Assembly (NCBI GenBank): GCA_963931865.1
Contig: OZ007512.1
Span: 6,098,883-6,162,882 of the forward strand
From: Axinella damicornis
Taxonomy: Eukaryota; Porifera; Demospongiae; Axinellida; Axinellidae
Reading direction: 5' to 3'
Length of the DNA stretch: 64,000 nucleotides
Shown: one piece after another, positions 22,926 to 35,000 of the stretch
How positions within the stretch are numbered: the stretch's first letter is position 1
How the letters are laid out: each line of letters opens with the position of its first letter
Program-made: the position numbers and the translations under genes
Notes under the pieces: model-generated
Seen by the model: only the letters and a program-made list of their open reading frames with translations
Database searches by the model: none
Told to the model about the DNA's origin: nothing

Positions 22926-25900
22926 GTGAGTACTGGAATATGCCTCAGATGTGTCGGAACAGTGTGACAGCTGCAACGCCATAGTGCATATAATTGGCGA
23001 AGAATTGCATGCACGATACAGCCAGCCTATGTATGTGACAACACCCTGGGGCCCGGGGTCCGAGAGTTTGATGTTTTGCTGTACGTTTGGGCCAGAGCCT
23101 ACACTTCCAATTTCTATACTAAAGCAACACATTACAGTTCCAGTATCAGTATCAGGATATTGTCCTGTGATGTGATGTCATGAGACGGTACTTTAAACTT
23201 GTGTGGTATAGTGACACACTGTGTAATTTAGAGAGCAGAAGTGAGTACTGGAAGAGTGTCAGGTGTCGGTACTAGCCTCCTTCCCAGGACTCCTACACCT
23301 CCATTTTATGATCACTTTTACAGTATGCAAAAACGGCAGAGAAGCCCCCGGGAATCTTAGCACATGATCCACAGCATGACCGTCATATGTCATCATGCCT
23401 ACTCTCAACAGTCAAGACATGTACAAGACCGACCTTGCATTCTGTGCTAGCTACGAAGATGGGCCAAGTGGCAACTGAGAGCTACACCGAGTGTAAGAAG
23501 CATACCCAGGCTAGCAGCCATGACCTAAAGGGGTTGCCAAGTGACAAACGTGAAAATGCCCAGTGCAACAGCTACATGTGGGATATGCTGGGAATGTGGC
23601 CACAATAATGTCACACCACCACAGAGACAGTACCTGTAAACATGTGACATCATGTCCAAATCATCAGCAGACAAAGTTGTCTGCACTGTGACGAGCTGTG
23701 GGCCAACTTTTGTGACAAAACAAAATTGGAGATCTTAATAATTAGTACGGCATCTCATTGGCCCAATCAGAACACTCAAATCAGAGCACAGAATCGATCA
23801 TCGTACAGCGGCGTTACCAGCAGTGCTGACACAGCACATTCAGATAGAAGATGAGCATATAAATCACTGATAGGTGCGTGCCAACCATCTTATGAAAGTA
23901 CATCTTGTGAGGAGTGTGCCCTTCCCTCCCCCTTGAGCCCCCACAGTTCCAACATCAATGTATGTCAGTAGCAATAGGGAAATTGACCAGCCTCATTCCC
24001 AGACTCCATCCTCAGCATACACAGAATGCAAGGAATTGAAACAGTGACAACAGCTGATAGCCTGGGAACGAGGCTGAGATGTGGTCAGGTGTTCCACAAT
24101 TGTCTTGGTCCCAGGCCTACCAGTTCTGTGTCTGGGTGTTCAGAATTACAACCAGAATAATGAGGGGGACTCCCTCTCACACTGTATTTACTACGTACCC
24201 ACCTTTGATATTAGTCTCCTCTCCCTCCTCTCCAGTGTCCAGGGGGAGGGGTGGTGGTGGGACTGGGGGGGAGCTGGCACCCTCCCTCCTCATTGCTCCC
24301 CGGAGGAGACTACTGCTGATCGTAGCTGGGGATGTGGAGACAAACCCAGGACCAGTCACTCGATATGGTGAGTAACATAACATTGTTAGAATAGCAACTG
24401 TTGGTAACTGCAATGTACCGTAATGGCTCGGTATAAAATTTGGTGATTGGAGACTGGAACGGAAAATGCATGACGTAAATACGAGTGGTACCGAGTAACC
24501 CACGAGATGGAGAAGGCGATATCGAGAAGACTGTGGCAGTGATGCATGGGGCTACTATCTATGGGGCTATGACCTACGCATACAGTCATCGAGCAGCCTG
24601 TATGTACATGGTACACCATCAGTGAAGTAGTAGGAGCTTCATCACAGACATTTCTCAGCGAGGTTTGAAGGTAATTTCGATCTTGCCGTGCTGTGCACGT
24701 CTGGCCAGCCACTTCAATTTGGTGGTTTACTTATGAATTGCCAATTCGCCAAATTGAAACCATTGGCAAATTTCCTGTTATACTGTAGTTCACACCACTG
24801 AGTGTGGTTTCACACCCAGTATACTACAGTGAATTGCTTACGTTGAACTCACAATGTAAATGCCATGGGAATCGCAGGTCAGTGTAGTATGCTAGCAACA
24901 CCACCTGGCAAAATATATTAGCCTAGTACTCTATGATTACAGTGAATTTGCAACAAAATCACCAAACAAATACCACTGGATGCTTGTCAGAGATCAACTG
25001 CATACTTTGGCCAAGCTAGTTGGGCCTCATCATCAGTGCTAGTGTGCCTGTGGCATTGTTCACATGTAACGTTACCATGGCAACACACCTAGTGCATCAT
25101 CCTATTGTTTGGTACATGGATGTGGATGCTCACCTAATTACATGCAGACAGATCAATGTTTGGCCTGGTTGAATCTCATTAGGTGGTGTAGTAGGTATAC
25201 TGAGCTAGCTGGCCAGCAGCTCCAGTATCAGAATTACACAGAGGAGGATCTCCATGGGCTCACAAACCACCTCATGATTGAAATCATGACGGGCTTGGTG
25301 GGATAGTTCCAAGCGTTCAGAAATATATCAGTGGGATTCTTTAAGACATGACACACAATCAATATTCACTTACATGCATACACGGCTCACTTTGTCTCTC
25401 AACACATGCTGTGGCTTAAACTTTAGGGGAAGTCGTTCTACGGAAAGAAGACAGAGAGATAAAATAATTTGTAACTTCAACTGAGAATAAGCTTACACAA
25501 TTGGTGGCTTGATTACACAACTATAAATGCAAGGTAGCAACTCCAGCTAGAAACGAGGCCTCAACAAGCAACTGAGTGAATAAGTCCTCCTAGTTTCTGT
25601 TGTATCCTGAAGGAGGCATTTTATAGCACTTTAGTCTGTAATGTCCACTCCACATTCCAGTCCCACATTCCAGTCCCACATTCCAGTCCCACATTCCAGT
25701 GGAAAATCCAGTCCAGTGATCAGAGACACCCAATACTGCATGAGGGCACAGCACATGGCTTCACCTCGTGCACTATTATCCTCTCAACCACATCCTCATG
25801 CAACGTTTCACATAATGCACGAGTGTATGTGGTACTCTATTCATTCTGGTACTGAGAACTGTGCTATATTTTCCATGTAGCACTGTTGACATGCAGCATT

Positions 25901-28900
25901 CATAACTTTGTTATAAAATTTAAGGCTACATGTAGGTACCGGAGTGGTCAGCCCCCACTCTCCCATTTGTATGGCACCATATGTCTCCTGTAAAATTGTG
26001 CGATCCATGGAATTTCTGATTAAGGGATTTGGGCCTTCAATTATACTATGCAATGTTGTGTGTACTGATGTACATTGTAGTGCTAAAGTGATGACTACAC
26101 TTGTACCTTCACTTTACTTTAGGTTTCTTGTATCCCTCGGATCTGGACGTGCTGGTGGAGGAGCTGTCTCCACTCCACAACAGGTGGGAGGAACTGGCTC
26201 ATGCCCTATCACCGTCACTGGACCTGGAGGCCATCAGAGCCTACAGTCATGGGCTTCGTAAGACACTGAGGATGTGGTTGTATAATGAAGTTTATCCACG
26301 TTGGCACCAGGTTATTCTTGCCCTCAGGAAGGTTGGCGAGGATGATGCAGCCAACAAACTGAAAGTAAAGTATGGTGAGTTAGCAACTACAGTGGTATAA
26401 CTGACACTGTTAGCGTGTGGTAGCATGGGTAACTGTGGTGTGGAACTTATTTGGCTGGGAAGAGTGTAATAGCACTCAGCTTCACCTTGCACTTCTTCAC
26501 ACTTCACAATTGAAGACTTGTGCAAGTGATCCCAAACACAACAGCTATTACCTAGCCTTCTTCCCAGACCCTCCCCCAGTGTGAAATAGAATTGTTGCGC
26601 TGATGGCAAACAGCTGGGTGGTCTCCAGGGAATGTGGCTAGCATCAGGAGCCCATTCTCGTTACGGGCTCCTGCTAGCATTGTGCTTACTGGGCTATTAG
26701 TTGACATGTTGTAAGTACTCTACAAGACTTGTGGAGCACTTGAACTAAGCAGCTGTTATGCTAACACCATTCCTTCAGTGGTTTCCACAAGTGGCTTGTT
26801 CTGTTAGACCAGCTGGAGGAGGTGCGTATGGCACGCCGTCCGTAACAAAAATAGGTAAACTGGGAAGCTGACATAATATTTATTTGCCGACGTGCAACAT
26901 TTATTTGCCGACGTAGAAATCTTATTTGCGGATGTGCAAGTTTATTTGCCGGCGTGGAAATCTTATTTGCCGTCGTGCAACGTTTATTTGCCGACGTAGC
27001 CGCTTCTTATCTGCCGACGTAGACTTCTTATCTGCCGACGTTGACTTCTTATTTGCCGACGTTGACTTCTTATTATGCCGACGTAGACTTCTTATTCGCC
27101 GTACTTCAGATTCTGACCGCTACTGCAATCACTGCACGTCGGCAAATAAGAAGTCAACGTCGGAAAATAAACGTTCCACGTCGGCAAATAAAGATTTATA
27201 CGCGGGCAAAATAACGTCGGCAAATAAACGTTGCACGTCGGCAAATAAGATTTCTACGTCGGCAAATAAGGCACGATGTCGGCAAATAAATGTTGCACGT
27301 CGGCAAATAAATATTATGTTAGCTTCCGAGTTTACCTATTTTTGTTACGGACGGCGTGCCATAGGTGCGCCATGCAAAACTAGTCAACAGTGAGACCACA
27401 GAAGGAATGTGGTCTAACTGGCTTGTACTATCACCTGTGGCTAGCCCTGTCATAGTCAGCCTCATTCCCAGGCCACCTATGACACAAGCTGGGAGTGGAA
27501 GTCTAGGCTGTAGTACTATTACGTAACAACCAGATCTCCCTCACAAATGCAAAATCAACAGGATGTATACATTTTCTATATTTACAAGTCATGTGTGCAT
27601 GCATGCACATAACTTTTGATCGTGTCAAGAACACAGGGTTACTGGTAGTTCACTTGATGAACCCCAGACGTACTCTCTGACCCCACACACTATTGGATCA
27701 GGGACATTATTGACTGATCTACTGACTGATAGTGTAATAGTGTCAGTGATGGGGAAATCGTCCAGGCACAGCATGTGTATGGGTATGGGGAGTCTGTTCA
27801 GCTTCTGGATAAAACACAGAAGCTTAGGGTAGGGTGCACAAAACACAGAAGCACAAAACACAAGCTCGGTGCAGGTAGGCCTGAGTTTGGATACGATGTA
27901 CCATAACTACATTTGTAGCCTCATTCCCAGTCTCCTCCTTGGGGAGAGCCTGCATGGGAACGAGGCTACTAGATTGTTCGTGTGGCACTAATTTCACACA
28001 GTGTTGCAACTATGAGTGATAAACAAATACAATGTATTTACGTGGGTCGCTGGTACTCTACGTCACAGTGAAAATTCCACTAAACAACACTGTTGACACG
28101 TGTGACTGACTCACGGAGGAAGAGCTGGCAATCGAGTCGTGTCTACTTTGTTTGTAACGATGTTTGGGTTGCAGCTGTCGGGGAAGGACAGTACAGTGGT
28201 TGGAGATTTAAAGATTCCTTATTTCTGCGTGTCTCAGAGAAAATGAGCCACTGCGAAATCATCTATTACGTGATGTCAATGGGTGTGACTGGTGTTACAA
28301 CACAACGACTAGTGTATACCAGCTAGCTACAGTGAACTGAGTGGTACCATTCCAATGTACAGACAACAGCATTCCATGAACTCAGTGGAGAAGATGCTCT
28401 ATGAGGCAACCAGCAACTTAAGGGAAAGCTGGTGGGAATGTCATTGAGTCACAGCAACTTCTACGAACAATACCTCATGGCAGACAGACTATACTCTTGT
28501 AAGGTCAGGAGTACCAAGGAAACAATCTTCTGTATAGCTCAACTTTTCATATGCGGCTATATAAACCCAAAGGCCTGAAAGTCATGGGATCGGTGCATGA
28601 CCACACACCAACATTCTCAACTCATTCAAGTTTTCCCAAGACAATAACCGATATGTACAGAACACAGGGTATTGTAGACGGCATATGTTAGCAGTTTGCA
28701 GTTGGATGCAGATACAGACCAACAGAATGCTGTGACGTAATAAACAAACCACAATCACATGACACCTGGTGCCATGTGCAATTAGATTCATATGCCCTAA
28801 CTATTCTTGAGAGTATCTAGGTGGGCCTACACCATCACAGAGGGACAGCACTTGTAAACGTGTGACATCATGTCCAACTCATTGGTACACAAAGCCATTG

Positions 28901-28965
28901 TTTGTCTGCACTGTGCTGAGCTGTAAGTGTAACTACGTACACTTGAGAGTATCTACGTGCCCAAC

Positions 28966-29004
<39 letters not shown>

Positions 29005-32000
29005 GAAATGGTCAAGCCCATCTCTCACCTCTACACTGCTTCATTAACTGAGGCTGTAACACTTCAACTAGCAAGAGTATGCCATGGTCCTGCTGAAACT
29101 TTGAGCTTGTGCAAGGTGAAGCAACATCGTAGTATTATGGACAATAGAAAACAGCACTTACACTGACCAGTCCATGGTTAAGATGATTCTGGGGCTTCCA
29201 TAGACTTCTCTTGAGGAGCCTGCAAAGTAGTAGACAGCAGTTGTATCAGTGTCTGGACACACTAACATCTGAAATAGCTTCATCAGTAACCTCCGATGGG
29301 AGGACAGAGCTCCAATTTGCTAGGTGTATCCCACCCAGGTTGACTTCATGCACCAATCAGTACAGTATTCCAATTACAGTACTGGACACTAGACAGTATA
29401 ACATTTCAAAAGGACCTCAACAGCTTCAACCTATGTATTAGCATGTACATCTACGAGTAATGTGGTTTCATAATTATGTAACAAGATTTGTGCCACTGTG
29501 CTTACCACAACATCATAGCTAGTATTAGTGCTGGGTGATAGCTACTGAAGTTCTATGCCATCATACCCATGATGTGTAGTAGACATAATATTGGCACCAC
29601 AAAGTCAATACATCCGAGAGTTTAACATTATTATTTGGTACTTCACATGAAGCTGTTGTAGGTACACTAGTGGGTGCTACTACACGGCTCATGTACACAT
29701 GTACCTAGTATACAAGTTAGTCAGTACATGTACCTACAGTGCACTTGTTCAAAGTAATTCACCACTGATTGCCTTAATTGGCATACTGCCGACATGGGAT
29801 AGTTAGCAGAAACTATATTGTGGGAATTGCACACTCTTACTGCCACAGACTCTTGGTAGATATACTGGCACTCCTCGTGCAACCTGCTGCTACACTGCGC
29901 TGCGGGCATGTCATTTTGTCCTCTGATGCCTACTGAGCTACAGCTGGCTGGGAGCAAGACTATCACCAGACACTGAGCCTACTGCAGGCCCGTAGCCAGC
30001 CGCTAGTCTAGGGGGGTTCTACTGCCTGATATTTGGTCTAGAGGGTCCTAAGTGAGTGAAAATGAGATAGCCACTCCAACTTTTACATAGGCCCCAGAAA
30101 TCTAGGGGGGTTCCATTGAAGCCTGTATTGTATTAAATACCGGTAACAGTCAGAGCAGTGCACGGGATAAGAGCATGCTCTACTGGACACTTCTAGTAAT
30201 GCAAAGTGATATTCAAGTATAAATTCCTGGTACGTATAACCTGGCAATACAAAAGTTATTACAGCTATATAAAGTCTTAGACGAAGCCCCAAATCTTTGT
30301 TCACCTTACAATTCACCCAGTCACTGTACATGCACACGTCTACAGTATATGTATCCTTACACAATTGACCAAATGAGGATTATGATCTCTCATTTAATGT
30401 TATTGCTTCCACTTCACAATTACCTCTACAAAGTGTTTTTAGTTTTCTTTGACAGGTTTCCTACTGTTCCACTGTCATTACTGCTGTGTGTGCATATGAA
30501 CATTGTATTCCTACTATTGTCCCTTCACTTGCTATAGGTCTGTTGGAGAAGTCTGACCTTGATGTGGTAGCCAATGAACTGGATGCAGTCTCTACCAACT
30601 GGTACACTGTAGGACGAGAGCTACTACCCACACTTGCTCATGACCATCTGGACTCCATTCGTGCCCGGTATCCCCATGACAAACTATGCATGCGGGAGAT
30701 GCTCAGTTACTGGTTGAAGCACTGCATCCCCACCACCTGGAGTGCCATTGTTGCAGGTGTGAGGTCATCAGGTGACTCTCAGCTGGCAGACCACCTGCAC
30801 TCAAAGTACTGTTCCAGTGAGTTCACAACCACATAACAGTACTGCACTCCAATGAAATGTAATACAAGAAAAGATTGCACTTGAAGTGAAGTATTGCACA
30901 CGGCCATGAATTGAGTGCAGTACAACACAGAGAGTGTAGTGTTGTATTGCACAATCACTAGGATTCTATTATAGTGGAACCCCTTCCTAGCCTTGTACCC
31001 AGGCCTCCACAATTCTCTTCAGTCCCAGCAATACGAGTCATGGTTACAGCATTGCACCTGTAGTGAGCTGATGTGTTGAATTCATCTTGCTCTTGGAATG
31101 TCATGTGCTTCAGGATTTGACGATCAAATTGAGAATATCTTTGCAGCTTTTCCTGAGAGGATGAAAGTGAATGTTGTCAGCTAGACATCCTGAATCTACC
31201 ATTGAGTCAGCTAGTATATGCCAACAGAAGTGAGGCCTGAGTACGATCGAAGCTGATACTTGTACAAAAGCAGTCAATTGTGTTCCTTGTGTTGCTAAGT
31301 GTTGCTAGGCCATGCACCTTATCAGATGATAGTTGGTTGTTGACATGTTGTAAAGCACATGTTATGCGATGTCACTGATCATGACCAATGAGTGATGTAG
31401 CATTCCACCCACTTTGCATGTTACACATGCAGTTCTGATTGTAGATAGTATGAATACAAGTGGTTCTGTTAGCCTCGTTCCCAGCCTTCCGCACCTCCAG
31501 CTTTTTGATTGCTTCCACTCCGTTTTTGCATACTGGAAGCGATCAAAAGCTGGAGGTGCGGAAGGCCTGGGAACGAGGCTAGGTTCTATAGCACTACATA
31601 ATACATACATCACAGCAACACATAATGGCATATCACCGTCATTGCTGTGTAACCAAGCTATAGCTCACCAGTAAACTGTTAGCATAAAGTGCACAGCTAG
31701 TTGTGCAACCTACTGTGTACAGTACCTGCAGAGAGGTTGCTACATGTCTGTTAGCTACACTAGTACCCATGCATGAAGTGTTTACGCCAGAATTACACAA
31801 ATGACCTCCACATCCTGGCTGGGTAGTGAGTCCTGAGGTTGAGCTTACTGGCTGATCCAGAACAACAAGAGTAAGAAGAGGATTTCATAAGATGATATTA
31901 TAATTTTGCTGTGCGTACAGTTTTGAACTCAGGAAGACACCCGCAGCATGCACTGCATGACAGGCTGTTATCCAATGATAAATCATTGTGTGAATCGACT

Positions 32001-35000
32001 GACACCCAGTTCACTGTATGTTTTAATTCAATGGTTGCATGACCTCAACTGATAGGCCTACTATCAAGGAAGTATTAAGAGGAAGGATGTGGTGTCAAAC
32101 AGAATCTGTATTTTGTCCACCAAAGTATAGAGTCCTTACTACAGTTCCAAGAGCTCCTGCACATCTACTAGAACTAGGTTAGTGGATGTTGCGTGGGGTT
32201 AGGGCTACACCTAGGGAATACTTCATGGCCACGCCTTCTGCTTCACTAGTGTCCGGGCATGGGTACACAAAGTGTAGGAGGTCTTGCTGTGCCCCAACTG
32301 AGTTTTGAGCCATCTAACCAAGTAGCTAAACTGCTGTGAAATTTTGGAATACAGGACGTCTGAGATTATATCTGGCAGTGCAGGCTTCTCGGGTGCCATA
32401 GCTCCGGCAGTTGCTGGGTCTGCCGGAGCTGTTCCGCTGCCCCCTGCCTTACACCATGACCTTCGCTTTGAACACTTCCATAACGACAAACGTATGTTGA
32501 GTGGTGGAAAACAGTGTACATGTTTGTAATTTCGCTACCAACTGATCCCGGTCTATAGAGCCTTCAGTACATCTGGCAAGGATAATTGCACTAGTTTCTA
32601 TAGCATGTACCAATACCCGGGAGCTCATCTCACAATTCAAAATGCTGTAGTATGTGTCACAATTGCATTTTGTTGCACGCCGACTGTCTCGTGTATTCAT
32701 ACAATTTCAGTGTTTCTTAAAGGAGGTAAAAATGACAATCGATTGCAAACATCGTGTGAAAACTGGACACGTGTGGTGAGATCAGAGTTTGTACGTCATA
32801 ACATTACTATACCACGTTTCACCGGCAAGCTGCTCTCACGTTACTAGAACAAGTCATTGCCAGTCCGGCAGCCTAGCAACACAGTTTATGAGTACCTCTG
32901 AGAACAGAACAGGATTGGCTCACAAACACTTTCGGTCGCATGATGAATAATCATGCTTTGACACACATCCAGTAGTAAGCCACAGCTCAAACTGTTTTGA
33001 GTTGTGACTTACTACTGGAAGTGTGTCCAAGCATGGCTATACATCACGCAACCAAAAGTGTTTGTGCAAGTGCCAGAACTGTTATAGTTATGGCACTAGC
33101 ACAAGTATGCCCCATGCAGACTGGCTACCCCACTGGTGTGCTCTCATAGTAGCTACTACATTGTCACAACCCACCTCCTCCTAAATATTTCACATGGTGA
33201 GAGCTATACAAACATAAACATGCTGCAGTCCAATTGTCCAAACAGTTGCCGTCCGTAACTACTCATCAACTCACTCAGTCTGATCACTGGAAGAACCTGA
33301 CTCTGGTCCTCAGCTAGGCTGTATACTCTGTGCAGCTGGTGACTTGAGAGCCCTGTTGATGGTTGTGGGTGGAGTTTCATTGCCACTCCTAGATCCTATG
33401 AGGTTCAGAGTACATGGGTCATGTTGACATCTTGTACTCTGTAATCTGCAACACATTATGTTGCAACATCAGTGCCAGCACAATAATATTGTAATAATTT
33501 GGGGCAAGCGTCATCTAGCCCCACAGATGTAGATGAGTTTGGTGCAAATTTTCCATATCATTATTTCGTACATTGTTGGGTGGCCAGGAGGGCTGAATTT
33601 GTATATGTTGCTAGCCCATGCACCTAGTCAGATGATAGTTGGTTGTTGACATGTTGTAAAGCACATGTTGAGCACATGAACTTTGCAATTATGGGATGTC
33701 ACTAATTGTATTCCTAAGAGTTTCAGACCTTTCACATAGATACATTAGCCCAGATTTCCATGCCATGTGGCACAATGATCAGCCTCGACTCCCACTCTGC
33801 AACTAACCTCACCATAGAACATCCTTCCCTCACAAGTTACATAATAGTCTGTACACACAGTGGTCTATCCTAATATGTGTGTTCAATGCATGCATCATGT
33901 CCTACTAGTTTGTACATGTGCAAACAATGAAGCTTGGTGGTGACAAGCTCACACCCAGGTGCATATGCCCCCAAATAATTATATGCTCACTCAGCATCAT
34001 ATGTATCCAATGCAGGGCCTAGGCACTGCTGATGGTGCCAAGTGCCACTAAATTAAATGAAATTATAGCTCAAGTGACTTCCACACAGATGACTTCCACA
34101 TCCTGGCTATGCCACATTATAGTTAGTTCTCACATTAACCACAGCTACTGATTGTGAGTTCATCGTACAGTACATCCATCTACATGGCTGATCCGGAACT
34201 ACAAGATGTGAATTTCACAAGATAACACTATTTTGCTGAGCCTCGTTCCCAGGCCTTCTCACCTCAGCATTTGTTGTTTGCAGTACTAACATGTCAGTAC
34301 TGCAAGCAACAAACTGAGAAGGCCCAGGTATGAGGCTAATTTTGCTGTGCCTCAGTACAGTTTTGACATCTGCCTTATGATGTCATGTACTTGACCACTG
34401 CAGCACACAATGCATGACAGGCTGTAATCATACACGTCATCCAATGATCAATCAATGTATTAATCAACCCCACAGTTATCCGTAACAACAATGTCCCCAC
34501 TCAGTTCACTGTGTGCTTTACCCCAACTGTTACAAGAGCCCAATTTATACGCCTACTTTGGATTTTGATGGTTTGATCACCATGCATGCAATCCAACTTG
34601 AGAAAGTATTAAGTGGAAGGATGTAGTGTCAAACAGAATGTGCATGTTATCCATCTAAGTACAAAGTCCTTACTACAGTTCAAAGGGCTTCTGTACATCC
34701 ACTAGACTACATAGTAGATGTTAGGGTTAGGGCTACGCCCAGGGAACATTTCATGACCAACAGCCTTCAAATTCTTCTTGTCATTGAGTCATGTCTGGGC
34801 AGGGGACCATGCAGTTTGTACACAAAGTCTCGACTGTATGCCCCCACAAATGCAAGAGATTGAACAACAACTTTGTGACAGTGAATGGAATTGTTTTTAC
34901 AAGGAACTCCTTACCGTTGAAAGGACTAAAAGGGTGCACAAATTACCATCAATTGCAAGCATAAAGATCAGAGTTGGTGCGTGATACTGGTGTACTACCT

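Noticed and set aside
24328..24354. 2A motif as part of a non-LTR retrotransposon or virus
   Set aside because: No reverse transcriptase, endonuclease or viral gene is seen within several kb, and the exon has matching phase-1 splice sites to host-type Death-domain exons. It remains an alternative for the motif's origin.
26870..27320. Possible CRISPR array from the TTATTTGCCGACG repeats
   Set aside because: The repeats switch orientation at the centre and form a hairpin; intervals are not unique spacers.
26926..27393. 155-codon ORF in intron 3
   Set aside because: Lies wholly in the foldback element; its peptide is a repeat translation (SADVDFL / TSANK units).
33204..33386. 60-codon ORF recurring at 35316 and 62437 as a conserved small gene
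   Set aside because: It occurs only inside the duplicated intron blocks, one copy is truncated and altered, and no splice or start context supports it.
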